From: Haloechinothrix_A salitolerans
GTDB taxonomy: Bacteria; Actinomycetota; Actinomycetes; Mycobacteriales; Pseudonocardiaceae
Assembly (NCBI RefSeq): GCF_039544105.1
Contig: NZ_BAABLA010000118.1
Reading direction: 5' to 3' (one strand)
Length of the DNA stretch: 64,000 bases
Shown here: positions 37,553 to 46,380 of the stretch, one piece after another
How positions within the stretch are numbered: the first letter of the stretch is position 1
How the letters are laid out: every line of letters starts with the position of its first letter
Program-made: the position numbers and the translations under genes
Notes under the pieces: generated by a model
What the model was told of the DNA's origin: nothing
What the model saw: only the letters and a program-made list of their open reading frames with translations
The model's database searches: none

Positions 37553-38761
37553 ATGGGGCCACTGCACGGCCTTCGGGTGATCGAGATCGCGAGTATCGGG
37601 CCAGGTCCGTTCGCCGCCATGCTGCTGGCGGACATGGGGGCCGATGTGCTGCGACTCGAACGCCCAGCGCCGCCGTCCGACGATCTCGCGGCAGGCCGCT
37701 GGAACGTGCTCAACCGTGGCAGGCCGTCGGTCTCCGTTGATCTGAAGAACGAGGCCGGGCGCTTGCTCGTCGCCCGCCTAGCGGAGTCCAGCGACGTGCT
37801 GATCGAAGGGTTCCGCCCGGGTGTCATGGAGCGTCTCGGTCTAGGACCGGATGAGCTGCTCGCGCGCAACGAGTCGTTGTGCTACGCGCGCATGACGGGA
37901 TACGGGCAGAGCGGCCCACTGTCGTCTCGCGCGGGCCATGACATCAACTACATCTCGATCGCCGGTGTCCTCGGATCGATCGCCCGGCGAGGCGAGCGAC
38001 CGATGTTCCCGCTCAATCTCGTCGGTGACTTCGGTGGTGGCGGTATGTTGCTTGCCTTTGGCGTGCTCTGCGCGGTGCTTGAGATGCGCACCTCGGGCCG
38101 AGGGCAGGTGGTGGACGCCGCGATGGTCGACGGCGCGGCCCTGCTGTCCGCGAACATCCACGCTCTGCGTTCCGCGGGCATGTGGAAGGCGGAGCCCGGC
38201 ACGAACCTGCTCGATGGTGGAGCGCACTTCTACGAGGTGTATGAGACGGCCTGCGGTGGTCATATCGCGGTCGGCCCGTTGGAGCCCCAGTTCTACGTCG
38301 AACTGTGCCGGATCGCCGGGTTCGATGTGGCACAGCTGCCGCAGTGGGACCGAGAGCGCTGGCCGGAGCTGAAGGAACAGCTCGCAGCCGTGTTCCGGCA
38401 GCGGACTCGGGATGAGTGGGTGGAGATCGCCGAACACGCCGACGCATGCCTCACGCCGGTGCTCGGACTCGACGAGGCTCCCGAGCATCCGCACAACCGC
38501 GCTCGCGGCACCTTCATCACGGTCGACGACGTCATGCAGCCGGCGCCCGCGCCGCGCTTGTCGCGTACTCCGGGCGAGATCCGGCGACCACCGGCCGACC
38601 CCGGCGCGGACACCGACTGGGCACTGACCGAGTGGGGCGTGACCGATCAGGAACTCGCGGACCTGCACCGGGCTGGCGCATTCGGCCGCCTTTTCGACGA
38701 GGCAGGCGGGGAAGGCGGAGACAACAAGGGAAACGACGAGAGAAACGGAGTACAACCATGA
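37553..38761 (+). CDS. CoA-transferase family III / alpha-methylacyl-CoA racemase-like protein
   Basis: About 402 residues of the CaiB-BaiF family. N-terminus LHGLRVIEIASIGPGPFAAMLLADMGADVLRLERP; the racemase pair of residues is plausible in RAGHDINYISIAG (His) and LNLVGDFGGGGMLLAFG (Asp), which points to AMACR/MCR rather than a true CoA-transferase. The C-terminal tail is poorly structured. ATG 37553 is placed 8 nt after GGAAGGG; GTG 37550 is an alternative. The stop overlaps the next gene (ATGA). A racemase suggests 2-methyl-branched acyl-CoA substrates. Confidence 0.9.
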   Translation: MGPLHGLRVIEIASIGPGPFAAMLLADMGADVLRLERPAPPSDDLAAGRWNVLNRGRPSVSVDLKNEAGRLLVARLAESSDVLIEGFRPGVMERLGLGPDELLARNESLCYARMTGYGQSGPLSSRAGHDINYISIAGVLGSIARRGERPMFPLNLVGDFGGGGMLLAFGVLCAVLEMRTSGRGQVVDAAMVDGAALLSANIHALRSAGMWKAEPGTNLLDGGAHFYEVYETACGGHIAVGPLEPQFYVELCRIAGFDVAQLPQWDRERWPELKEQLAAVFRQRTRDEWVEIAEHADACLTPVLGLDEAPEHPHNRARGTFITVDDVMQPAPAPRLSRTPGEIRRPPADPGADTDWALTEWGVTDQELADLHRAGAFGRLFDEAGGEGGDNKGNDERNGVQP

Positions 38762-39750
38762 CACTGCGACTGTCCTGCGCGTTCGCTACCTCACCGGAGA
38801 CCCCGGAGCACGTCGCGCTTGCCGAGCGGCTGGGTTACCACCGGGCGTGGTTCTACGACTCGCCGGCGCTGCTGGCCGACGTGTGGGCGACGATGGCGCT
38901 CGCGGCCACCCGCACCGAGCGGATAGGCCTCGCCGCCGGCATGCTGGTGCCGCGGGTCCGGCACCCGATGGTGACCGCCACCGCCGCGGCGCAGATCGCC
39001 CAACTGGCGCCAGGACGGCTGGCGCTGGGCATCGGCACCGGGTTCACCGGGAGCGTGTTGTTGGGCAAGAAACCGATGCGCTGGCGAGACGTCGCCACAT
39101 ACACGAACGCGGTACAGACGTTGCTGCGCGGCGAGGACGTCGAGTGGGACGGGTCGATGACTCGCATGTGCCACCCGCGAGGGTTCGCCGCGCGGCGTCC
39201 ACTCGAGGTGCCCTGGGTCGTCGCCGCCGAAGGACCGAAGGGGCTCGAGGTCGCCCGCACCTACGGCAATGGCGTCGCGTGCGCGCTCGCCGACCCACCG
39301 CCAGAGTTCGACTGGGTGGTCAAGCTGTCCTTCGGCACGGTGCTCGAGGATGGCGAGCCACCGACCAGCGACCGTGCGTTCGACGCCGCTGGCTTCGGCG
39401 CGGCCATGGCGTACCACCTGTATTACGAGTGGCAGGGAGCCGACGCGCTCGATCAACTGCCAGGCGGTGCGCAGTGGCGGGACCGCGTCATGCGAGTCGA
39501 CCAGCGCGTTCGCCACTTCACCGCGCACGAGGGCCATGCGGTCTACGTCAACGACATCGAGCGCGCGGTGATGCCGAGGGAGAGCGTCGCCGCGTTTACG
39601 CTCACCGGCCAGGTGGACGAGCTCCGGCAGAAGCTCGAGGAGATGGCCGCCGCGGGAGTCACTGAGATCGCCTACCAACCGGCGGGGCCGGACATCCCGC
39701 GCGAGCTGACCGCGTTCGCTGACATGGCCAAACCCGTCCTCCAGCCCTGA
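38758..39750 (+). CDS. LLM-class (F420-type) oxidoreductase
   Basis: 330 residues of the luciferase-like monooxygenase fold: LRLSCAFATSPETPEHVALAERLGYHRAWFYDSPALLADVW, RIGLAAGMLVPRVRHPMVTATAAAQIAQLAPGRLALGIGTGF, and a C-terminal TLTGQ-type end (AFTLTGQVDELRQKLEEMAAAG). In actinomycetes such proteins mostly use F420. The chosen ATG overlaps the racemase stop (ATGA); the frame also runs upstream as a shadow. Its reaction in the operon, reduction or oxidation of an intermediate, is not known. Confidence 0.9.
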   Translation: MTLRLSCAFATSPETPEHVALAERLGYHRAWFYDSPALLADVWATMALAATRTERIGLAAGMLVPRVRHPMVTATAAAQIAQLAPGRLALGIGTGFTGSVLLGKKPMRWRDVATYTNAVQTLLRGEDVEWDGSMTRMCHPRGFAARRPLEVPWVVAAEGPKGLEVARTYGNGVACALADPPPEFDWVVKLSFGTVLEDGEPPTSDRAFDAAGFGAAMAYHLYYEWQGADALDQLPGGAQWRDRVMRVDQRVRHFTAHEGHAVYVNDIERAVMPRESVAAFTLTGQVDELRQKLEEMAAAGVTEIAYQPAGPDIPRELTAFADMAKPVLQP

Positions 39751-39804
39751 TCGTCTCGTCCTTAAGATGGTTCGCTGGACCACGCAACAGCGGAGGGAAC
39801 GAGG

Positions 39805-40989
39805 ATGAGCGAGGAGCGTGCCCCGGCACCGCCCCGGGGCACCCGGCCGCGCAATCGCCGAGCGCTCATCGTCGGTGCGGCCACGGAACTGTTCCTCAGG
39901 AACGGCTACGAGCGCGTCAGCATGAGTGATGTCGCGAATGCCGTCAACGTACGACCGTCTGCTTTGTACCGTCACTTCTCCGGCAAGGCGCGGCTGCTCA
40001 CCGCGGCTGTCGTTGAGGAGATGAGCGTGATCCGTGCTGTGCTGGACGATCCGCCTGGCGACCTCGACGTCATCGGTGAGCTGTTGGCGGCCGTGGCGGT
40101 CGACCGCCGCCAGCTAGGCACACTGTGGCAGCGCGAGGCGCGCGGCCTCCCGGCCGAGGAGTACGAGCGGCTGCGCGCCGAGGTGCTGGGCGCTGTGAAA
40201 GCGCTCGCCAAGTTGGTCGGTTCGAATCGGCCAGACCTCGCTCCCTACGAGGCCAAGCTGCTGGCGTCGTGCACGTACTCGGCGCTCTGCGGGCTGTCCC
40301 ACCACGTCGACGATCTGCCGCGCGATCAGTGTGTCGAGGTCTTCCGGGACATCCTGCACACGATCCTGCGCGCCGAACCGGTGCGAAGCGAGCGGGGATC
40401 GGCCGCGCCGGAATCGCCCGGACTAAGTCCCGTCGGCCGGCGGGAACGTCTGCTGAGTTCGGCGATCGAGCTGTTCGCCGAGCACGGATACACCTCGGTT
40501 GGCATGGACGACATCGGGCGGCAGTCCGGCATCGCGGCGCCCAGCGTGTATCACCATTTCGAGTCGAAGCAGCAACTCCTCTCGGCGGCGCTCGCGCGCG
40601 GCGACGAGTGGCTGCGCCACGACATGTACTGGGCGCTCAAGGCCAGCACCACGCCCGAGGAAGGGCTGTTCCGGGTGATCACGTCCTATATCGACTTCGC
40701 GGCGCGGCATCCCCGGCATATCGACATCTTGATCACCGAAGCGCGGCACCTCGATACCATCGAGCGCGCCCGGACGAAGCAGACGCAGCGCGACTACATC
40801 AACGAGTGGGTGCACCTGATGCTGGCGACCCAGCCCGCGCGATCCGAAACAGAGGCCAGAGTGCGGGTGCACGCGATGCTCGCGGTGGCCAACGACGTCG
40901 CCCGAACCGTGGAGTACCGCAGCAGCCCGAACGCGCTGGAAACGGTCAAGCGTTTCACCGTCGCGATCGCGCTGCCTGGCGACCGGTAG
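39805..40989 (+). CDS. Double TetR-family transcriptional regulator
   Basis: 394 residues, about twice a normal TetR. The first HTH is at about 18-65 (RRALIVGAATELFLRNGYERVSMSDVANAVNVRPSALYRHFSGK) and the second at about 212-260 (RERLLSSAIELFAEHGYTSVGMDDIGRQSGIAAPSVYHHFESK). Each is followed by a helical ligand/dimer region. GGAGGGAACGAGG precedes the ATG. It ends the thiolase operon direction, 54 nt downstream of the LLM gene, and likely controls that operon, perhaps through the inverted repeat at 31818-31836. Confidence 0.92.
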   Translation: MSEERAPAPPRGTRPRNRRALIVGAATELFLRNGYERVSMSDVANAVNVRPSALYRHFSGKARLLTAAVVEEMSVIRAVLDDPPGDLDVIGELLAAVAVDRRQLGTLWQREARGLPAEEYERLRAEVLGAVKALAKLVGSNRPDLAPYEAKLLASCTYSALCGLSHHVDDLPRDQCVEVFRDILHTILRAEPVRSERGSAAPESPGLSPVGRRERLLSSAIELFAEHGYTSVGMDDIGRQSGIAAPSVYHHFESKQQLLSAALARGDEWLRHDMYWALKASTTPEEGLFRVITSYIDFAARHPRHIDILITEARHLDTIERARTKQTQRDYINEWVHLMLATQPARSETEARVRVHAMLAVANDVARTVEYRSSPNALETVKRFTVAIALPGDR

Positions 40990-41005
40990 CGGGTGTCACC
41001 GACCA

Positions 41006-41227
41006 GTGCCGTCGCGCTTGTCGCGATTAGTTGGTGCCCCGACACCGTTGGTTGTGCTGGTGATCGCCGTTCGGCAGGTCGAAGCGCTCGGCCTGGCCGT
41101 CGTCGGCTTGCACACCGATGACCTGGTGTCGCTGAAGGAGATCGCGCAGCGGACCGGTCGCAGCTACGAGGGTGTGCGCCTGTTGGCGACAGGTCGGCGC
41201 GGGCCGGGTGGTTCAGCCGCCTCATAG
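41006..41227 (+). pseudogene. Fragment of a small HTH protein
   Basis: Up to 73 residues. The segment DDLVSLKEIAQRTGRSYEGVRLLATGRRGPGG is the helix-turn-helix signature of a common actinomycete DNA-binding protein, which is normally longer on both sides. Here it ends a few residues later in a stop that overlaps the end of the GMC oxidoreductase gene. The part before the HTH is not well preserved. I read it as a remnant, and function is unlikely. Confidence 0.5.
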
Positions 41228-42997
41228 ACCGAGCTCACCGAGTCGCACGCTGATCCGCGGGTCGGTCGACACCGTTGGGGCTTCACTGTGTACCCATGGA
41301 TCGCCGTCGAAGTACCGCTGGAAGATCTTCTCCGCGGTGCGGGTCGCGAGCGCCTGCGTGGTCAGCGATGGGTTCGGTCCGCCGACCGCGTTGGGCAGCG
41401 CGGAGTTGTCCGCGATGAACAGCCGCTTGACCGCACGGGACTCGGCGGTGGCGTCGAGCACGCTGTTGTCGGGCGATTCACCCATCCGCATTGAGGACTG
41501 TACGTGCAGGATCAACGGTGCCCAGTCAATCCGATACACCGATTTGGCACCCGTGCCGCGCAATAGTTCGGCGGCTTTGTTCGCCATGAACTCCCGGTTG
41601 CGGATGGTGCGCATGGTGCGCTGCCGGTGCTGGAACTGCACCCGCGCGACAGGCCCGTTCTCGTCGGCCGGGAATGACGACAGCGTGACCCGGTTATCCG
41701 CCTCGACGTCGTCGTCGGTGATCACGAGGACGTTGAGCAGCCGGTTGACACCGTTGAGCAGCAGATCCTTCAGCTCGGGGCCGATCAGCCTGCCCGCGGG
41801 GCCGTCCCACGTTCCCGGCTGCCCGCGCCCGTTGTCGTACTCGCCTCGGATGCCGCTGTCGGACAGCGTCGCCGAGAACGCCTGCAACGCGGGCGGCAGG
41901 CCGACATTCTCCAAGCCGCCGTAGCCCGGGAAGTCAAGGCGCGCCGACGAGCCCGGCCCCTTGCTGCTACCCGTGTCGTGGTCCATTACCCCGATGAGCC
42001 AGTCGAAGAAGTGGTCGGTGTAGCCGCGGCCGACCCAGTCGTTCGGGTTGGGCAGCCCGCTGTTGAACCACAGCCGGGGGTTCTCGGTGCAGCCACCGGC
42101 CATGACAACGACCTGGGCGTCCTCTCGCCGCTTGTGGCCGGTGGCGTTGTCTCGCCAGGTCACGCCGGTCGCGGTGAGCGTTCCGCCGCGGTCCTCGGCG
42201 TGGATCTGGGTGACGTAGGCATCGGCGATCAGCTCGACCGGCTTGCCGTGTTCTGCCCACACGTCAGCGGTCAGCGCCATCGGCACGTAGCTGTTATCGG
42301 TGGAGCGCTTGGCGAACTGGTTACGTGGTGCGTTGACCGGCTCCATGCAGCCCTGGAAGCAGAACCCGCACATGGTGCACCCGGTGGCCCGCGGGTACTG
42401 CAGGAGATTGGTGTCGGTGGTGCGCCCCGCGTTGCCGCCTGGCTGCAGGATGGCGTTCTCCTGTGGCCGATACGACGGTTCCCGTGTGGTCTTGGTCGTC
42501 TGCACGGGCAGGCCGAGACTTTCGCACCCGCGGAAGAACACCTCCTCCTTGGTTCCCATCGCCGCGGTCATCACCGGCGCGGTGGCCTCGACCCATTCGA
42601 AGTACGGCACCATCTCCGCGTATCCGAAGGGGAACTGGTGCGCTCGGTCGTAGTTGCCCGCGTCCGCTCCGGAGTAGTCGTTGAACACGCCCGGATACGC
42701 CCGCGGGTAGTTGCCGTAAAAGTGCTGGGTGGTACCGCCGATCCCGGATAGCTGCCAGACGAAAGAGTTCTGCGGCCACTCTCGGTACCAGGCGGGCTTC
42801 GACCGGTCGGCGGGGCCGAGCCGGAAGAATCCGGTGAGGGGGTTGTTGGCGTCGTTCTCGAAATGGGTCCACTGTTCCCGCGGCTGGTCGTGCCGCGGCC
42901 CCGCCTCCAACAGCAGGATGTCCAGCCCGCGAGCGGCGAGCTCCTTGGCCACGACCGGCCCGCCTGCTCCCGCTCCGATGACAATGACGTCGCGCAT
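41222..42997 (-). CDS. GMC family oxidoreductase
   Basis: 591 residues. FAD-binding DVIVIGAGAGGPVVAKELAARGLDILLLEAGPRHD at the N-terminus, VWQLSGIGGTTQHFYGNYPRA, a Cys-rich CTMCGFCFQGCMEPVNAPRNQ segment near 235, VVVMAGGCTENPRLW, and the C-terminal SSMRMGESPDNSVLD and AVGGPNPSLTTQALATRTAEKI with the catalytic-region Asn/His area. It resembles the large flavin subunit of membrane-linked sugar/alcohol dehydrogenases. The start overlaps the stop of the upstream gene (ATGA), which encodes the matching small subunit. The substrate is unknown. Confidence 0.9.
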   Translation of the reverse strand: MRDVIVIGAGAGGPVVAKELAARGLDILLLEAGPRHDQPREQWTHFENDANNPLTGFFRLGPADRSKPAWYREWPQNSFVWQLSGIGGTTQHFYGNYPRAYPGVFNDYSGADAGNYDRAHQFPFGYAEMVPYFEWVEATAPVMTAAMGTKEEVFFRGCESLGLPVQTTKTTREPSYRPQENAILQPGGNAGRTTDTNLLQYPRATGCTMCGFCFQGCMEPVNAPRNQFAKRSTDNSYVPMALTADVWAEHGKPVELIADAYVTQIHAEDRGGTLTATGVTWRDNATGHKRREDAQVVVMAGGCTENPRLWFNSGLPNPNDWVGRGYTDHFFDWLIGVMDHDTGSSKGPGSSARLDFPGYGGLENVGLPPALQAFSATLSDSGIRGEYDNGRGQPGTWDGPAGRLIGPELKDLLLNGVNRLLNVLVITDDDVEADNRVTLSSFPADENGPVARVQFQHRQRTMRTIRNREFMANKAAELLRGTGAKSVYRIDWAPLILHVQSSMRMGESPDNSVLDATAESRAVKRLFIADNSALPNAVGGPNPSLTTQALATRTAEKIFQRYFDGDPWVHSEAPTVSTDPRISVRLGELGL

Positions 42998-43875
42998 CAG
43001 TCGTGCACCTCCCTGCGGCCCTGGTAGTAGCCCTTGAAGTCGTCCCAGCCCTCCACCGGGCCGTCCGGCAGGTAGCCGGTGAGATCCCAGCCGACAGGAC
43101 GCGCGGTGAGGCGCTTGTCCTCGGTGAGCACCGCCCACTCGGTGAGCGAGCCGTACGCGACGAACTCAAGCAACGCGCCGCCGACGAACTTCAGCAGCCC
43201 GGACACCGCGTCCTTGGACGGTTCGGGGAACTCGGCGTCCAGCATCGCGACCAGGTCGGAGTTCGCCTGTTCGATCCGCTGGAACACCTGTGCCTTGTCC
43301 GTGTAGCTGAGCCGCGCGAACGGAGACAGGAACGCGCCGTTGACCGCGGCGGGATTCACCTGGGTCGCGACCAGGTTGAGCATCCCGGCGATCGACAGCG
43401 ACAGCGGGATGGTGGCGTCGTTCTCCAGCAGCGCGCCGAGTGCGTCGTCCAGCGTTGCCGTTTCCTGCGGGAGCTGCTCGATTCCGGGTAGCGGGATGCC
43501 GCTGTCAGCGGTTCCCGTCGCCACGGCAGCGGCGATGGGCTGCGCGAGCCGGTCCGGGAAAGGTACGAAGTTGTCCAGCGCCGCGATCATGAACTCGGTC
43601 GTCTTGGCCTCGGCAGCGCCCGGTTCGTCGCGTGGGGTGCCTTGCGCCGCCGAGTACTCGTCCGGCCCGGGGAACACGAACGCGGTCAGCCCGTTCAGCG
43701 TGTCCCGGGCGAGCTCGGCCAGTACCGGGCGCAGTAGCGCGACCAGGTCGGGCAGCGGGTTGACGGTTTGGGCGGTCGCGTTCGCCGGGACGAGTCCGCC
43801 GGTTCCGACCGCGGCCCCGAGGAGTCCGATCCGGGCCAGGAATGTACGGCGATCAAGCGAGCTGTCCAGCGTCAT
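42997..43875 (-). CDS. Tat-exported small subunit of GMC dehydrogenase (gluconate dehydrogenase subunit 3-like)
   Basis: 292 residues. Twin-arginine leader: LDRRTFLARIGLLGAAVGTGGLV then ANATA, so export with cofactor-loaded partner is expected. Central part NGLTAFVFPGPDEYSAAQGTP, FMIAALDNFVPFPDRLA, and FLSPFARLSYTDKAQVFQRIE resembles the small subunits that escort GMC flavoproteins. GGAGATGCGAAC precedes ATG 43875. The ATGA overlap with the GMC gene makes a two-subunit enzyme outside the membrane likely. The electron acceptor is not encoded nearby. Confidence 0.82.
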   Translation of the reverse strand: MTLDSSLDRRTFLARIGLLGAAVGTGGLVPANATAQTVNPLPDLVALLRPVLAELARDTLNGLTAFVFPGPDEYSAAQGTPRDEPGAAEAKTTEFMIAALDNFVPFPDRLAQPIAAAVATGTADSGIPLPGIEQLPQETATLDDALGALLENDATIPLSLSIAGMLNLVATQVNPAAVNGAFLSPFARLSYTDKAQVFQRIEQANSDLVAMLDAEFPEPSKDAVSGLLKFVGGALLEFVAYGSLTEWAVLTEDKRLTARPVGWDLTGYLPDGPVEGWDDFKGYYQGRREVHD

Positions 43876-43999
43876 GTTCGCATCTCCATGTCGCGGAAAG
43901 CACCATCGTCGATGATGCGAAACATCTTCCTGTCTTACCACCGGACGGCGCAGCGCACTAGCCCACATGCCATTCGGAGTTGAAGCGAGCTGCCATCAC

Positions 44000-44011
44000 G
44001 TCGCATGCGAC
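44000..44011. promoter_or_regulatory. GTCGCATGCGAC palindrome
   Basis: Perfect 12-bp palindrome 37 nt before the class V aminotransferase start, in the divergent region shared with the GMC pair. Possible operator. Confidence 0.35.
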
Positions 44012-44047
44012 CCTAGAGGCGTTTTGTAGTTCGACGTCAGGAGACGC

Positions 44048-45160
44048 ATGACGACTATCGTCCGACGCCACCTGTTCGGCCCCGGCCCAACCAATCCCTA
44101 CCCGGAGGCGACCGAGGGGCTGGCCAGGCCGCTGCTGGGACACCTCGATCCGGTCTTCATCGACCTCATGGACGAGACCTGCGAGCGGCTGCGCGCGGTG
44201 TGGGATACCCGGAACGCGCGGACATTGCCGTTGTCGGCCACCGGATCGGCGGGGATGGAGGCGGCGTTCGTCAACACCGTCCGGCCTGGCGATGTCGTCG
44301 TGGTGGCGGTGAACGGGCTGTTCGGCCGACGCATGTGCGAGGTCGCGGCGCGATGCGGCGCCGAGGTGGTTCCCGTCGAGCATGCCTGGGGCAGCCCGGT
44401 CGATCCCGAGCGCGTCCTCGCCGCTCACTCCAACCCGTCGATCGTCGCCGCCGTGCACGCCGAGACGTCGACCGGAGTCTGCTCCGACATCGCCGAGCTC
44501 GGCGACGCGGTGCACGGCGCGAGCGACGCGCTGCTGCTCGTCGACGCGGTGACCTCCATCGGCGGCGTCGAGCTGCGGGCTGATGACTGGGGTATCGACG
44601 TCGGCTATGCCGGCACCCAGAAGTGCCTTGGGGTGGCACCGGGACTGGCGCCGTTCACGATCAGCGACCGCGCATTCGAGCGACGTGTCGAGCGGCCGCG
44701 GTCGTGGTATCTCGATCTCGGCCTGCTCGGCGGGTACGTCGGGGAGGCGGGAACCAACGCGTCCGGCGGTGCGCGGACCTATCACCACACCGCGCCTGTC
44801 GCCATGGTCAGCTCCTTGCACGACGGGCTCGGCCGGATCCTCGACGAGGGGCTCGACAACGTATGGGCACGACACGCGGAGGCCGGTGAAGCCCTGCGGA
44901 ACGGGCTGGAGGGCCTCGGCCTCGAACTCTTCGCCGAGAAGGGCTACCGGCTTCCGAACCTGACTACGGTGAAGGTTCCGGACGGAGTCGACTCGGCGGC
45001 GGTGCGCCGGAAGCTGCTGGAGCGTTACGACATCGAGATCGGCGCGGGCGTCGGCGACTACGCGGCGTCGGTCTGGCGGATCGGCCTGATGGGACCCAAT
45101 GCCAGTCCCGATGCTGTCGCGCTGATCCTGTCGGCGCTCGCGGAGACCCTCGGTCGGTGA
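44048..45160 (+). CDS. Class V aminotransferase (serine/alanine-glyoxylate type)
   Basis: 370-residue PLP enzyme paralogous to sgaA: RHLFGPGPTNPYPEATEGLARP, TLPLSATGSAGMEAAFVNTV, HAETSTGVCSDIAELGDAV, DAVTSIGGVELRADDWGIDVGYAGTQKCLGV with Lys192 as the PLP lysine. It is shorter and clearly different from SgaA at 18172. CAGGAGACGC precedes the ATG. It stands alone after the GMC genes and is the last gene before the accessory region. It could be an alanine-glyoxylate aminotransferase or act on another amino donor. Confidence 0.9.
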   Translation: MTTIVRRHLFGPGPTNPYPEATEGLARPLLGHLDPVFIDLMDETCERLRAVWDTRNARTLPLSATGSAGMEAAFVNTVRPGDVVVVAVNGLFGRRMCEVAARCGAEVVPVEHAWGSPVDPERVLAAHSNPSIVAAVHAETSTGVCSDIAELGDAVHGASDALLLVDAVTSIGGVELRADDWGIDVGYAGTQKCLGVAPGLAPFTISDRAFERRVERPRSWYLDLGLLGGYVGEAGTNASGGARTYHHTAPVAMVSSLHDGLGRILDEGLDNVWARHAEAGEALRNGLEGLGLELFAEKGYRLPNLTTVKVPDGVDSAAVRRKLLERYDIEIGAGVGDYAASVWRIGLMGPNASPDAVALILSALAETLGR

Positions 45161-45422
45161 GGGAGCTAAGAAGATCAACTGTGTGCCACGAGCGAAAACG
45201 CAACAGCTTCGTCGACACGGAGACCTCGGGTGGATCCACCACCACTCAGCGCGTGGATCTGCCGGTACCTTCTGACCAACATCCACCTGCTGGTGTTCCG
45301 TTTTCGCGGCTCATCGGAGTGGGCCTAACGCTTCAGAACACGAACACCCTAACGGCGGAAGGCCCTGAAATCAGGATCAAGCCGGTGGGTACTCGTCGCG
45401 TGTTCTCGGGCGGTGGTGCCCA

Positions 45423-45647
45423 GTGAACCGCGAAGAGATCATCACCGGACTAACCGACGCCCAGGCCGATGGGCTGGCCTGCGTCATCTGTGGACTGGAC
45501 TACCTACTCACTCGTGGCTCCGTGTCCGTTCCTGTCGGCCGGTCGATGACCGGCTCACAGGTGTTCGTCTGCATCGACCGCTGCGCCGAGCTGGCCGGAG
45601 TCGACCCGACGACGATGGGTCGCCGTGCGGGCGGTGGTCGCCGATGA
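45423..45647 (+). CDS. Small CxxC protein of an integrative element
   Basis: 74 residues. LACVICGLDYLLTRGSVSVPVGRSMTGSQVFVCIDRCAEL contains a CxxC and two further Cys, a pattern seen in small proteins of actinomycete integrative elements next to DUF2637 genes. GTG 45423 is used; its stop overlaps the next ATG (ATGA). Function is unknown; metal binding is plausible. The 260 nt upstream, after the aminotransferase, hold no gene I can support. Confidence 0.75.
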   Translation: MNREEIITGLTDAQADGLACVICGLDYLLTRGSVSVPVGRSMTGSQVFVCIDRCAELAGVDPTTMGRRAGGGRR

Positions 45648-46371
45648 CCGCCGCCACCGAGTCAAACGCCCAGACTCCTCGCGGGGATCGGGCGCTGTGG
45701 TTGCAGTGCGCCTGCACCGCGTTGGTTGCGCTGGGCGCTGCCTATGCCTCGTACCGGCACGGCCGGGAGTTCGCGTGCGGTTCGGCGCGGACGAGATCAC
45801 AGCGGCGATCTGGCCGCTGATCGTGGACGGCATGTTGATGACAGCCACGGTGGAGCTGTGGAAGACCGGACACCACGCACGCAGGCGCGGCGGCGGTCAG
45901 TGGTCGGCGTGGCTGTTGTTCCTGTTCGGGGTCTCCCTCTCGCTCTGCGCCAACGTGGCCGCCGCGCCGGAGCTGAGTGTGCTGGCGGTCGCGGTTGCCG
46001 CCTGCCCGCCGCTGGCATTGCTGCTGTCGGTCGAGCTGCTGAACCGCGCGCTCAAGCGCCGCCACGCCGAGACCACCAACGAGACCCGAAACGAGACCAC
46101 CGAGACCGGCGACGGGACCGAACGGCCGGTAAGGCTCTCGCTGGTCTCGGGCCAGTCCCGCCAGCAGACCCAGCCGACAGCGGAACAACGGATGTGGGCC
46201 TACTACCAGACCGAGTGGACCAAGGGCCGCACGCCGACCGGCGCGGAGCTGGACCGGATCGCCGGAACGAACAACTATGGCCGCCGAATCCTGCGGCGTT
46301 GGAAGGGCGAGGGACGGATATCCGGTGGGGCTGCGCTGACGCGGGACGAGAGGAAGGCGATCGGGGCTTAG
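45644..46371 (+). pseudogene. DUF2637-family membrane protein gene, frameshifted
   Basis: The 5' part (from ATG 45644) reads ALWLQCACTALVALGAAYASYRHGREFA, then the frame must change at about 45772-45778 to continue RFGADEITAAIWPLIVDGMLMTATVELWKTG and onward through two more hydrophobic stretches and a C-terminal winged-helix-like region (MWAYYQTEWTKGRTPTGAELDR). One missing base explains it. DUF2637 proteins are membrane-spanning Spd-type proteins of actinomycete mobile elements. It is either a true pseudogene or a sequencing error. The first gene of the pair ends in an ATGA overlap with this one. Confidence 0.85.
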
Positions 46372-46380
46372 AGTGACCTT

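Noticed and set aside
45161..45422. tRNA or att site at the left edge of the accessory region
   Set aside because: No cloverleaf or tRNA 3' end is visible and no matching repeat was found near the right edge.
45157..45426. 89-codon plus-strand frame between the aminotransferase and the CxxC gene
   Set aside because: GTG overlaps the aminotransferase stop by chance, there is no ribosome site, and composition is not protein-like. A small real gene cannot be fully excluded.
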